Assembly: GCA_947652115.1 (NCBI GenBank)
Contig: OX393562.1
Coordinates: 25,191,503-25,255,502 of the forward strand
Source of the DNA: Blastomussa wellsi
Taxonomy: Eukaryota > Cnidaria > Anthozoa > Scleractinia > Plerogyridae
DNA length: 64,000 nt
Direction of reading: 5' to 3'
The notes beneath the pieces were generated by a model. That model had not been told where the DNA came from. It saw only the letters and a list, made by a program, of their open reading frames with translations, and made no database searches. A program made the translations under genes and the position numbers. Positions 23,649-34,700 of this stretch are shown in pieces. Each line of letters starts with the position of its first letter. Within the stretch, counting starts at the first letter, position 1.

Positions 23649-24305
23649 TGCACCTGTCAGTGTAAATCCCGCAAGGGGGGGGGGGGGGGGGAGTGCGGGC
23701 ATAGGTGGGGACTTTTGACCGTTTTATTGGCCTTTCTCGCAAAATTTTATTGACTTTTAGTTACTCTTTTGACCATCTACAATTGCCCTGGGGCCGGGCA
23801 ATAGGGGGATTCATGCTGACGTCATTGTTTACCTTGTTTCTCATTAGCATACGGCTTGGCGTACAGAAGGCAACATGTTAGATATAAATGGACTCCAAAC
23901 AGTTAAAGAGCTAGTGAAATTTAGTATATGGTGAAATTTTTAGCTTTGCGCGTGTAATATTCAAGGAGAAATTGTCTTTCAAACATTCCAAAATTTCTGG
24001 GTGGCAAAAGCGCTAATGAGCTCATACATTCTTTGTTAAATTTTGAGTTTTCAAATCCGCGTCAGACAAAAAGAATTCAATACATCGAGCTGAAATTCAT
24101 TGGCAGAGTTAATCCTGCTATGAACTTTCAATATTCAGAATTGATTTTTTTGTAGCTCCATCAGAAACTGAATCGCTCATGCTAATGAGGCAAATATTGT
24201 AAACAAGGATTTCCCTACAGAACAAAAAAATCTCAGCTCGTGCACTTCAAATCCCCCACCTATGCTCGCACTCCCCCCCCCTGCGGGATTTACATTGATA
24301 GGTGT
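23649..24305. mobile_element. ~657-bp terminal-inverted-repeat element with poly-G in both ends
   Basis: The left end (TGCACCTGTCAGTGTAAATC, CCCGCA, a run of 17 G at 23675-23691, AGTGCGGGCATAGGTGGGG) is matched by an inverted right end (TACACCTATCAATGTAAATC, CCCGCA, poly-G, AGTGCGAGCATAGGTGGGGG on the other strand). The interior also has an inverted pair around ATGCTAATGAG. Non-autonomous; class not assigned. Confidence 0.65.
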
Positions 24306-24669
24306 ATTACAATATCGTTAAATAATTTAATAGATAATATTTCACGTCTACCTGAAAGTGTGGGAATTCCAACCTTATCCATCGCCTCACAGTACTATAT
24401 TTCGGATTTTGGATTTCCGATATTCCGAAATCGACATCATTGTCATTTGACGAAGTCCCAAACTTTAACAGCGACATGAGGACCTTCCGAAATTGCGATA
24501 TGAGTGCTTTGAAAATCAGAGGGGCGACATACAAACTCTCCCCTCCCCCCAACACGACCTCCCTGGTGAATTCTGTCGTCCCAAGTACTAATTTTGGACG
24601 TGGCCTATGCTAAACGTAGTACCATACTTTGAAAGCTATTCTAAAATGAAAAGAAACTATCAAGTGTAC

Positions 24670-25701
24670 CTAAAAGCTGATTTGATTTCTTTCACCCATG
24701 TCGTCAATAGATATTACCTGAAGGTTAATAGGGTCTAGAGGAATCAGTTCCGTTTCATCTGCGTGATTCGAGTCCGCGGCAATGAGTCCATTATTGTTGA
24801 TAATCGGTGCATTGACCTGGTACGACACTGTCTTACACAACACCGCTGAAATAGCTCTGCGAAAGTTCCGTATTCTCCAGGCGTAGAGAAACTGATTTAA
24901 CGAGCAGTTCACCAACGGGAAAAAGAACTGTAGGTCTTTCAGCCAGTGAACAAACAGGCAGCCACATTCGTCACAAAAATTGATGACATAGATCATGATA
25001 AATGATGGTAGAAGACAAACAAGGAATATGCTTAGAATAGTGTAGAAAGCTCGTGTTAAGTTTCGCTCCATGGATATGGCTTCCAGCTTGATTTGAGTCT
25101 GTTTAAACCACTGCCAGCGAGAGATTTGAGCCTTTAATCTTTGATTAATGCGGATGTAAGAAAACGTCAATATACTGATAATTATGACAAGCGCGGCGTT
25201 CATGAACAAAAACGCAAACATGTAAAATCCAGTAATAAAGTAAAAGCATGGTATTGAAACAGAAATAACCCATACCAGGACCGATATAAGAATGACTGTG
25301 TTGGTTGATAAGAACCTCTTGTAGTAAGACATCACCGTTAGATATCTGTCCAGAGTCAGCGCCGCAAGACTCAGCAACGAGGCGGTGTACGAAATGAAAA
25401 AGGTTAAGTGAATGATCCATGTGTTTTTCATGACCGGGTACTTCATGGCTTCCCGAACGTGGAACGCAACGAATAGCGGTTCAGTTATAGCTCCAACGAC
25501 GAGATCACTAATGGCCAACTGCAGAACGAAATAGTTGAACGAGGTCTTCAACTCTTTATAAGGATCCTTAATTATTGCAATACAAACTAGAACATTTACA
25601 GGCACGGTAACAATGCACAGTAGAACAAATACCGACGCTGTGATCACGGACAGGACAAATGGCGGCCAAGTCTCTTCACATAAATGTTTGATAAAAAGCA
25701 T
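24670..25701 (-). CDS. Class A GPCR, paralogue 3, single exon
   Basis: 343 residues from an ATG aligned with paralogues 2 and 4 (MLFIKHLCEE). Landmarks: PVN in TM1 (N36; the usual PG is changed to PV), LAISD (D66), canonical DRY (118-120), CDECGC in loop 3 (C243, C246, C248) and NQFLY (269-273). TM3 has no outer cysteine and the TM4-TM5 loop is the short ITGFYMF. The C-tail is longer than in paralogue 2, and acidic and Asn-rich. This is the only family member in the window on the minus strand. Intact; ligand unknown; MECA/melanocortin-like by architecture. Confidence 0.9.
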   Translation of the reverse strand: MLFIKHLCEETWPPFVLSVITASVFVLLCIVTVPVNVLVCIAIIKDPYKELKTSFNYFVLQLAISDLVVGAITEPLFVAFHVREAMKYPVMKNTWIIHLTFFISYTASLLSLAALTLDRYLTVMSYYKRFLSTNTVILISVLVWVISVSIPCFYFITGFYMFAFLFMNAALVIIISILTFSYIRINQRLKAQISRWQWFKQTQIKLEAISMERNLTRAFYTILSIFLVCLLPSFIMIYVINFCDECGCLFVHWLKDLQFFFPLVNCSLNQFLYAWRIRNFRRAISAVLCKTVSYQVNAPIINNNGLIAADSNHADETELIPLDPINLQVISIDDMGERNQISF

Positions 25702-26780
25702 CGTCGTAAGTTGGATTCACTTAACCGGCATCTTCACCTGTTAAGAAAAGAAGTTTCACCAGAGTTTGCAGTTTCGCTGTGTTAATTCAGCGGAGATGAG
25801 ATAATAAAATAATAAGCCTTTAAAAAAGGACCCTGACTATATAAATGGCCCTTTGCCCTGGGCGAGCCGTTATTCATTTCATTCTAGACACCAACCTGTC
25901 AACATCGTCCTGAAAGCAATTTGCCACAGGGATCCCACGGGGACCCACAGAAACCCACAGGGCACCGAGTGCAGCTCGCTTGAAGCTTGGACGAAGATGT
26001 ATAACTCTTTTGTTGTCGATTTAAAAATGTTAGCCAACAAATATTTTTCGACTGCAAACTCGTAAATTTTTCTTTTCGAATTCCAACTTTCTGTAATCGT
26101 TCGAATTCAAATCTTAAGAAACTGAATTCCCCTTGATTCATCCTGTTTCAGCAGATATCTCACACCTTTGAACCTCAATTTTTTCATGTAACAAATAGCC
26201 CCGAATTTCAAAGCAAAGTTGCAGCGAAAATTTTACCTATATACTCCCAGGAGCAATTAAAACTATACTGGGATAATAATTAGAAAGACCGTAACTATGA
26301 AATCTAACTGGTTTGTATTACCATACTTTAACATAGCATCTAAAAATCCACCTCAGTGAAACACATTGCGCAGTTCAGGCTATAGACGGTCGATGCAAAA
26401 GCTTTTCATTGGGTCGATACAGTGTGTCCGACGAACTGCAAATGCCAGTCGTAGAGCGCGCATTCAACACAAACGTTCCACAATAAATAGTTTTATTTCG
26501 TGCTGTAAAGTGTTCTTAGACCAAACAATGCCCGAAGGTTCTCCTTGAATATTACGATGATATGAGGTTCACATGACGTTCGCGTATCGGTCCGCGCGCG
26601 TTGTGCAAAAGAAGGCATCTTTCGGGTTTTCCTCTGAGGAATCAGCCAAAAAAAATATCAAAGAAGTAAAGCCAAATTGATAATAAACTTCAAAATCAAA
26701 TGACAAGAATCAGCGATGAACGCAAAATGGTTTGATTCAAGACCAGAAGTTGACTTTCTTATATGGTGCAACACCCGCCA
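25702..26780. other. Intergenic upstream of GPCR paralogue 3
   Basis: The first few hundred bases should hold the promoter of the minus-strand receptor, but no TATA box or clear motif was recognised. Repeated GG(G)ACCCAC/ACCCACAG words occur at 25930-25965. Confidence 0.3.
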
Positions 26781-26789
26781 TTAAATAGC

Positions 26790-26853
26790 CTCCCACGCAG
26801 GCGGTATTGGGGATCGCGTTTCTCTTTTCCAACGCGATCCCCGTGCGTGGGAG
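26790..26853. repeat. Short GC-rich hairpin
   Basis: CTCCCACGCA with GGGGATCGCGTT is inverted as AACGCGATCCCC with GTGCGTGGGAG, giving a 64-bp stem-loop. Probably a MITE remnant. Confidence 0.6.
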
Positions 26854-26931
26854 TCTGGTCATGAAACAAACAGTGGTCTTTTCGCAAAGGATTTTATTGT
26901 TTGTTAACTATTAAACCACGACTTCAGTATG

Positions 26932-27927
26932 CTAAAGAGAGGATAAAGGGTAAGAGAGGTAATCCCCTATATGGGCCCTATTCCTTAGGTGATCAGTCTC
27001 AAGTTATTTTTAGAACGCACTCATTCTCGCGCGTATAATATTACCACGCGCGTTGCGTGGATTTGTGACGTGGTGTTTCGTGGACAAAGTTTTTTCCACG
27101 TTTTCTCGGAAACACATAAATTTCTTAGGCGGCATTCTTTCATAAAACACTTCGCGGATGACTTCCACAAAATCATCAATAAAATCACACGTCACCTCGT
27201 TCAAGGCGTGTTCTTCTGCTAGTAATGCGTCCTTTAATACCGCCCTTGATGGATGAAACGCTATATTTACAGAAGATTACGTATTTAGTTCTCCTCTTTT
27301 CTCTTCCAGACTTTCGTACAAATCCTCGACTTCATCTTTCGTGATGAGCTTTGCATTTTTCGACACCTTTCCCTTCTTTCTGCTTTGTATAGACGTTGAG
27401 GCTTTCTGTTTTTTCTTTGATGAAGGAGCTTTCTTCTTCCGTTTATCACTAATATTCCCTGTGCAACTTTCAGAGCAGGAGTTTCCTGTGGATCGCTGTC
27501 ATTCTCGAGATCGCTGGCCACGTCTTCCTCCTCGCTTGAACACTCGCTGTCTTCGCTCTAACTTTCATTTGAATATTTGACCCTAATAGTTAGCTCAGCA
27601 GCTAATTCTACTATAAAACAGGACGGACGACTCTTTTTCCATCGTCGTTTCCCAGTGTCACTTGGTGTAGAAGCTTTCTTGTAATCGTTTTTGTCTACAA
27701 AACATATCTCCACGTCTTCTGCCATTTTATTTGAGGTCGTCTCGCACAATGCGCTTTGCGTGGATGTTCTGCGTGGGCTATCTACGTCATCAAAGTTCGC
27801 GCCATATGATTGGCTACTTACTGATCCCTTTGGGATAAGAGTGATCTAAAAATAACTTGAGACGGATTACCTTAGGAATATTTCCCATCTGGGGGGATTA
27901 CCTCTCTTACCCTTTATCCTCTCTTAG
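26932..27927. mobile_element. ~1-kb DNA transposon with ~75-bp terminal inverted repeats and a decayed gene
   Basis: The left end (CTAAAGAGAGGATAAAGGGT, AAGAGAGGTAATCCCC, TATTCCTTAGGT, AGTCTCAAGTTATTTTTAGA) is repeated inverted at the right end with few changes. The whole interior between the repeats is occupied by one degraded minus-strand reading frame (27010-27725). A shared AGTAT flanks the element (with one extra G on the left), but the target duplication is not certain. No recognisable transposase domain. Superfamily unassigned. Confidence 0.7.
27010..27725 (-). pseudogene. Decayed transposon-borne gene of unknown function
   Basis: From ATG 27725 (context AATAAAATGG) the frame MAEDVEICF... 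runs to an in-frame TAG at 27558-27560. It resumes in the same frame with an acidic SEDSECSSEEED segment, then needs a -1 shift near 27470 to continue as a Lys-rich stretch and a KDEVEDLYESLEEKRGEL segment. It then meets an in-frame TAA and ends as a ~90-residue segment (IDDFVEVIREVFYERM...) stopping beside the terminal repeat at 27010. The reconstruction as one gene (~235 codons, two stops, one frameshift) is inference from composition and frame continuity. No catalytic motif of a transposase is seen; an accessory DNA-binding or nuclear protein is possible. Confidence 0.5.
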
Positions 27928-27938
27928 TATATTCTCAG

Positions 27939-28005
27939 CTCCGACTATTGCATTTCTAGCTTTTTGATTGGCTAAAAAACTCCGACTATGAGCCAATAGT
28001 CGGAG
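27939..28005. repeat. Hairpin repeat around CTCCGACTATTG
   Basis: CTCCGACTATTG is followed by a second CTCCGACTAT and an inverted AATAGTCGGAG within 67 bp, so alternative stem-loops are possible. Likely a MITE relic. Confidence 0.55.
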
Positions 28006-28111
28006 TTTTACGTCATATGGAAAATAGTACTTCAGCCCTCTATAATGGCCGACACTGGCAGGTTTCAGGAGCTGTCTCCCACAAAAATTCAAGAGATATG
28101 GTTTGAGAATT

Positions 28112-28240
28112 TACTAAAACAATTATTCCATTCGCCCTTGTTGGATATGAAGTGATTATAACCAACTCGCGCTACGCGCTCGTTGGTTATTTTATCACTT
28201 CATATCCAACGCGGGCTCATGGAATAATTGTTATTTAGTA
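28112..28240. mobile_element. ~129-bp hairpin MITE
   Basis: TACTAAAACAATTATTCCAT with GTTGGATATGAAGTGAT is inverted on the right side (ATCACTTCATATCCAAC, ATGGAATAATTG, TTTAGTA) around a CCAACTCGCGCTACGCGCTC centre. Near-perfect arms suggest recent origin. Confidence 0.7.
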
Positions 28241-28249
28241 TGCTACAAT

Positions 28250-31200
28250 AAAATGAAAAGCAACGCGCGAGCCATTCATTTTTAAGGCTCAAGAAGACAA
28301 ATCTCACCTGAGAGAGTCCGTGCGCCACTCTGGAGCACCTCGCGATTGGGGGAACCGTTAAGGGCACGAAAATCTCAGATTTTAGCTAGGAAAGAGGCAT
28401 TACTGGTGTTTTTTTTTTGTTTTATTTCACGAAAGTGAGTATTGTGAAGTAAAATTAAAGATTCCAAGGTAGGATTCCACCTTTCCCTTCTTGCTCGCAC
28501 AGTCCGCCATATTTGATTAAGCCATTGAAACAGAGACTTCGTGAAAAAGAGGGGAGCAGCTATTCCATTTATAGCTAGGGTCCCAGGGCTTTTTTCCTCG
28601 AAGAAGGAAAAAGTCCTGGGAACGAGGTTGTCAGGTTTAAACAGGGAAACTCGCGAGGAGTACCGGCCCGAAGTATGGGACATGCGTGTGTCGGCCACGC
28701 GCGATCATGCCCCAGATACCAAGAATCCCGAAAAACCCATCCTACAGACTCTGACAGACTACAGATAAAATAATTAATGGTAGTCACAGTGTGTGCGTGT
28801 TTCTTTTAGCTTAGATTTATTTACAAGCAAAGCGAATGTCTGATTGGATTAATTAGATCTGGATCACACCCACCAAAACGGTTCTGATTATTTTCGGCGG
28901 AGAATTCAGCTTAATTACCTAATTCAGGAGTATGCCTACGAAGAATACATTTTTCCAATTTTGTTACTTCGACGAAGGGCTAACGCTAGAAACGTCAGCT
29001 CTCTTTACGGTGGCCAATTCACATTATCAACCCAGTTGATAAAACAAAATTCGATTCTAGACAGGCTTAGTAGTGAAGAATCATTTGCAATAAAAACATA
29101 AAGAAAAAAAAAACACCCGAACCCTTTCATCACTTGGATGTTTATACTTGTTCGCGCATCAACTAATCGCATTTCTATGTGGTATACTCAGTCGATTTCA
29201 ACTGATATCAGTCACGGAAAATTTGATTCATATATTCTCCATAGAATCAAAGTCTCACTTTGCCTAGACCCTAATGTTTACGTTTTAGTTATTTTCCGAA
29301 AGTCAAGAAGTTTCGAGTGTAGTCTATGCGATAGGGCTTGCAGAGCTTCCGGCTCAAACAATGAATCGTCACGTGATATGAACCTTTCCCGATCACAGTA
29401 TAACCTCGCATCTTTTCGCATTTAGTGGTTCTTTTTAATGGACTGCTTCAGTAGTTGCTGATTATTCACGAAGCTTTTGAATTTTAACATGTGAAACGGT
29501 TATGCCCAAAGGTAGCATACCACCCACTCCATGCCCAAGGAACCGAGGGGCAGGTTTGAACAAAGCCCAAAATTCGTTTGTTCTGTTAATTTTATTTTAA
29601 GATTTTTCGTTAGTTGTAACCGAGATTTCTTGCAAACTATGTAAAGATGATACTTTTGTGGTGAAGAAGAGATTACTTCAGTGTCCAGGTGTCAGCATAA
29701 AAAGTGTCTCTAAGGAGGCGAGATATTCGCAACAATAAAACGTGTTTTTAAAAGAAACTAAATCAGCACAGGACACCTTGGTCAACAGAACACTGAAAGG
29801 GTTCAAGTAAAAGTTTTAAATGTGTGCTGTCGTTGTGCCAAATTTGAAGTGGACAAATATCACAGTAGATTTCTATGAAGAAAACTATTTTAACCGTGTT
29901 TAATCAAACTGCCTTGAAACGTGCTTCAGGTTTGGAGTGAATAGGGTATTCGTAAAAATCTACCGACCGAATTTCTTTTATTTAAAAGCTTATTTTGGAT
30001 TATTTAATTTCGTAAGTACCAACGCCAAGCGATACGAGAGCATTTCATGATAATATTAGCCTCCGAATATTGCGTGACGAGCAAAAGACTTTTGAGTGCT
30101 TGACCAAAGAAGAAGGGTTTTACCAAAGAGGGGATACATCAAAGGGGTAACAAGAAACTGAGAAGAATCAAGGATGGCCTCGTAAGAGGAAGAATGGGAA
30201 GGAATGTAAATGGAAACCTTGAAGAATTGAGGCTAAGTTATTAAGGAGATGGGTCGAAGTTTATTTTAGGTTTCACAGGATATTTAGCATCCTCAAACAG
30301 ATCTAAATTCAGTTATTGCAAAACAGAGATATCAATTAAAAGCGAAAATTCCCGACAACCCATTTTTTTTTCACCCGGTGAGCGACGAGAGACAGTCGCT
30401 GGCGGTCCAGTTCAAGTATGTTTACATAGATGAGCTGAATATTTAGACTATTCCAAAGTATCCTGACCTTATCAATTTTAAAACAAAAGATTTTTATAAC
30501 TCAGCACGAGGCTACTACAACATACGCTTCTGCTGCAAATGAATCCTTGCTTTGCTAGATGAAGCCAATTCTCTCAAGCAGAGACTGCACTCATAATCGA
30601 ATGGTGCGTGACGGGCAAGAAAAGAACAAAGAACACGGTTTTCAGCTTGCTAGCCTGGCTGGCCCACTTGCCCACTAGGTGACAGGTGCGGGCCCTGTTC
30701 GATGAAATCACCAATTTATGTAATAAAACGAATATTGTTTTGGATAAAGATTTCGCAAGTTATAGCTACCTTCAAACAAAATTAATGGCCCGGGTTTCAT
30801 GCCATTCGTGCAAATCAAAACCTTTTTTATGGCAATAGGCAAGATGTAAGGACATTCGCGCATCCTGGAATTTATGCGTTGTTCAATTATACATGTTACC
30901 ATCCCCCCAGGCATACCCCCAGGAATTTGCCATTTTTTCTATTCCCCAACCCCTGGTACACAGAAACAGACAATTCCCCATCCCAGGGATTCCTCCACGA
31001 CCACAAGTACATTATTTTGTGTACAAAAATCGAGATAACAATATTGATTTCTGTAAAAAAAGCAAAAGCCGGCGTTTTTTAACCTAAACCTTTTATAAGG
31101 GCCGACTTGTTGCACGTCTACTCATGAATTTGAACGCTTTTCTAGACTATATATATCATGAATAACAGAGACTACATATATAGCACAAGAAACCATAAAG

Positions 31201-32200
31201 ACTACATTTTATAAAGAAAACTGAAGGCAAAACTCTATAACCCGCTTGTCTCGCCACTTCTTCGAAAGGAGCTTGCAACCAGCGAGCTAAAGGGAAAGCT
31301 AAAAAACCTTCAAAAAGCAGATTTCAATTAAAAAAAATTCTTCTCTAACCAGTCGGCTAATGTACTATCGTGTCAACAAAGTGACGCCCTGGGAAGAACA
31401 TCGAGAAGGTACTTTCGATTTGCCCCCACCCCTCCCGGGACAAGACAGCTTAAAACAATTCCCCACCCACGGGCCGAAAGGGCTGGACTTGTCCCGGGAG
31501 TTGCCCGGGGGGGGGGGGGATTTCCCGGGAATGGGGGTGGTTACAGGTTGAATTGAACCGCGAATTACTTTATAATTACAGGTTTACTTACCATGATAAT
31601 AGCAAATACAGAGACACACAGTAAAATCGTCCTGTTTCGTTGTTGCAATTTCCACTAGCTGATGCGTTATCTTCGCGCTGGACAGCAATTTCTGTCTGCA
31701 AATTATACCATAGTTTACATCTCTAAGATCTAACCATCAGTAACGCCATCTGCCATATATTGGGTGTCAAAAAATCTGGATTATCTCAAACGTCTGAGCA
31801 TAGAGATGAGACAATCGACGTGGCGCGGAAGAATCAGACAAATCAGTGCCGCGTATTTTTATCTTTGTGTTACTATATACGGTATCTCAAGGAGGAACAG
31901 CCTTCGCAAGTGACAGGTAAGGACAAGTTTATTTTCTCAGGGCTTAGAAAAACAACTGATGATGGCTGTCTAGAAATAACAAGTCGGATATCGGCTGCAT
32001 GCCGCAGGACCTGAGCGCGAACCGGACGAGGCACTGGGTCATTTGTGTTTAACTTGCTACGCGACTGCCTCGCGCGTATAACTAGCAAGGTATAAAAAGA
32101 CCAAAAAGGGTACACTTGTTAAGACATTGCTTCAGACAGAACATCAATTGCTGGCAAGGTACAAATCCAAGCACAGAACTGAGAAATATCCATTTAATAT
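28250..32200. other. Gene-poor stretch with repeat fragments
   Basis: Nothing coding was recognised. Visible pieces are a small hairpin at 28574-28630 (CCCAGGGCTTTTTTCC / GGAAAAAGTCCTGGG), the hammerhead-like fragment at 28966-29052, and C-rich words at 30900-30990. There is also a hairpin at 31433-31501 (CTCCCGGGACAAG / CTTGTCCCGGGAG) followed by a run of about 13 G. Open frames are short and motif-free. Confidence 0.35.
28966..29052 (+). mobile_element. Penelope-like terminal fragment with hammerhead-like motif
   Basis: GACGAAGGGCTAACGCTAGA followed by AACGTCAGCTCTCTTTACGG, a GGCCAATT word and an inverted CAACCCAGTTGAT tail, as in the other copies of this family. One change in the stem-II side (GCTA instead of GCTC). 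Only the terminal part is present. Confidence 0.5.
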
Positions 32201-32218
32201 AAAGGTTACGTTTCCAGC

Positions 32219-32476
32219 TTGCGATTATCCCGACCGAACTAATCGAACTGTTCGGTAATCGAACTCAATCGAACACAATCGATCCAAAAACTTTGTGTGA
32301 GAGAGTTCGATTGCGTTCGGTTTTCGAACTAATCGAACCCAACCTAACCGAACTCCAATTGGGGTTCAATTATTTTCGTTTGCCGAACTAAATCGAATCC
32401 AATCATGTGACTGATGTTTGATTGAGGTCGATTGGGTGTGATTTGGTTCGATTAGTTACGTCGGGCGATTATACAC
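32219..32476. mobile_element. ~258-bp MITE made of AATCGAAC words
   Basis: Ends with GCGATTATCCCGAC (left) and ATAATCGCCCGAC (right, other strand). The interior is a mosaic of CGAACTAATCGAAC in direct and inverted orientation. It resembles the CCGG-word MITEs here in design, but with a different word. Non-coding. Confidence 0.5.
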
Positions 32477-33215
32477 TGCCAAGGTCTGTGTGTTTATCTG
32501 TTAAATTCTTTATTTCTCTGAAAGGGCTCATCTAAGATAGGCAAATTGTTTTTTGTTAAAATAACTTTTTGTATTGTAAGGCTTGGCTTGTCATGCAAAC
32601 TTCTTCGCAGAGCCAAAAGCAAGTCTGCGTAGCTGCATAGGAGGCTTGGACTGAAATGGCGGAAGCAAGAAAAAGCCAACATTCTTGGGTCACCTCACTC
32701 CAGGGTAGGGATTGAAAACCTGGGAAGTGTTAATCCGGTTAATACAGAATTCTTACGGATTATTAGACAATTTCTATGCTCACAAGAGCTAAGGGGTGTG
32801 CTGAGAACTCCTGCCTAGGTATAATCTATCGTTTGCGCTGTCTTGAACTCATGTAAAGGGAAAAAGGGGCAAATAAAAAAAAAATGATTGATTGGAAGAA
32901 CTTTCTCTGAGGATAAGAAGTGGATACGCATCGTGCTACACAGTTTCAAATTACGATGACCCAGATAAGACAATAAACACTAGCTTTTACAATTTGGAAG
33001 GATTTCAGTGACGCCAGCCAGTGTTAAAATGTGCCAACCACAAAACTATTGGCTGGTGAAACAAAGAACTCTTTTGTTTAACTTGTTGACAATTTAAATA
33101 ACAAAAACAATGTTTATAAACAAATATCTTCCCAGTATTCTGAATTAACTTGCAAAGTTGGTGCATGATTTCAATATTTTCGAGTAATTCGATTATTATT
33201 ACTCCAGTAGGGTCC

Positions 33216-33388
33216 TAGACTACGAGCAGTCCCTTTTTTCTTAGTCCGTCGAGTGCGGAGCGAAAACATGGCCCCGCGAAACCTGGGAGACGAGCCCACA
33301 CAGCGAGGGTGCGTCTCCCAGGTTTCGCGCGGCCATGTTTTCGCTCCGCACTCGACGGACTAAGAAAAAAGGGACTGCTCGTAGTCTA
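33216..33388. mobile_element. 173-bp near-perfect foldback element with 9-bp target duplication
   Basis: TAGACTACGAGCAGTCCC and the following ~60 bp are inverted almost perfectly around a short centre (about 33292-33312). The element is flanked by GTAGGGTCC at 33207-33215 and 33389-33397. A 9-bp duplication with long inverted repeats fits a Mutator-like (MULE) non-autonomous element. The high arm identity points to recent insertion. Confidence 0.75.
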
Positions 33389-33399
33389 GTAGGGTCCAG

Positions 33400-34290
33400 T
33401 TGGTTTTGCTCCAGTTGGCGTTGCCAACAATATTGTAGTTGTATCTGCCTTGTCCTTTTTTATTCGATTTTATCTTAAAACTGGGCTCATCCTTGTTGTA
33501 AAAACCTTTGAAACTCACCAGTGACGTTAAACAAAGAATGAACAAGACAGCATAGAACCTCGAAACAATATAGAACAGAAAAATAGATCAAAAACAAAGG
33601 AAAAAGTCACAGGTTTTTACACCGAGGTAAACCAAAAAATTGAATTTGAATAAAGTTGAAGCAGATTTTTTTTATAAATTTGAATATCAGTCAAGAAGAA
33701 CGGAATTCGTTATTATGCTAGTTGTTAGGATGACTGATTAGACAAAGTACGTGTTAATCGAATCCACCATTTTTAGGCAAATCATCTTAATTCTCTGAGA
33801 CTAAACTCTATTTTGCGTTTACTGCAAGTCAGGACTACACTTCAGAAAAAAATATTTTGCCTCTCTGTGGAATAAAACCGGATGTAGGTTTTGTCACCTC
33901 AGACAAATTATTCTTCTCAAGTATACAAGACTGTCATCGTCTGAGAGACAACGTTGCTCTGGTTCCACCAGTCCTTCGCGAAAACACAAATTCAAGACAC
34001 AAAGGTAAGAAATGTTACTTCCCATAAGCTATCCTGTATTATAATAGGGCCCACCGTGCCATAAATCTCGCGTGACTACCATTACTACATGGTAGTAATA
34101 AATATACCACTCTTACGTGCGTGTACTCACTGCGAAGCCAATTAGAAGTATTACTTTATAATTTACAGATAACTGATTTTTCTGACCGTTACACAAATGA
34201 AGCTCCCTGGTGCGATATACTTGAAAAATAGGCACGAATTCAGTCGCACAGAGGCTTTCGCGTTTGCGCGAAAGTTACAAATTACAGTAC
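33400..34290. other. Intergenic, no recognised gene
   Basis: A/T-rich sequence with only short ORFs. A small inverted pair (ATTACTACATGGTAGTAATAA) lies near 34080. Confidence 0.3.
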
Positions 34291-34298
34291 AGTACGGC

Positions 34299-34342
34299 GG
34301 GGGGGGGGGGGGGGGGGGGGGGGGTAGGGAGGGGGGGGGGGG
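34299..34342. repeat. Poly-G tract (runs of 26 and 12 G)
   Basis: A run of 26 G (34299-34324) is followed after TAGGGA by 12 more G. It can form G-quadruplexes, and its exact length is likely to be unreliable in an assembly. Confidence 0.9.
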
Positions 34343-34344
34343 AG

Positions 34345-34700
34345 AAGGGTACATGATTCATGTTTGGGTATAGGGGTGCCGCTGGAGATTTGAAACCCTG
34401 AACCTGTTTAGGACAAAAGTAACGTCAAACACTTACATTATTTAGGGCAAAGGAAAACGGTTTTTTTATACTATACCGCTAATATAAAATATCTAGCACT
34501 GAAAATGATCTGATGACCGGTTAAATAAATACTGATGATTTCGGATTGGTAAAAAGAAGACGAAAGTCTCGAAGCCATACCCTATCTAGGACGACTCCAG
34601 ACCCTGTTTAGGACAGACTCGCGTGAAATTATATACCCTGTTCAGGCCTGAGGGGTCAAAATCCATTCCCTATCCATCTGCACGTCCACGATTAGTCCAC
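34345..34700. repeat. Dispersed repeat shared with 54310-54840
   Basis: Ordered matching words (TATAGGG.TGCC, TTTAGG.CAAAGGAAAAC, GAAATGATCT, GGCTAAATAAATGCTGAT-like, GGACTGAGGGGTC-like) occur in the same order in the last AMN1 intron. Old interspersed repeat, class unknown. Confidence 0.5.
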
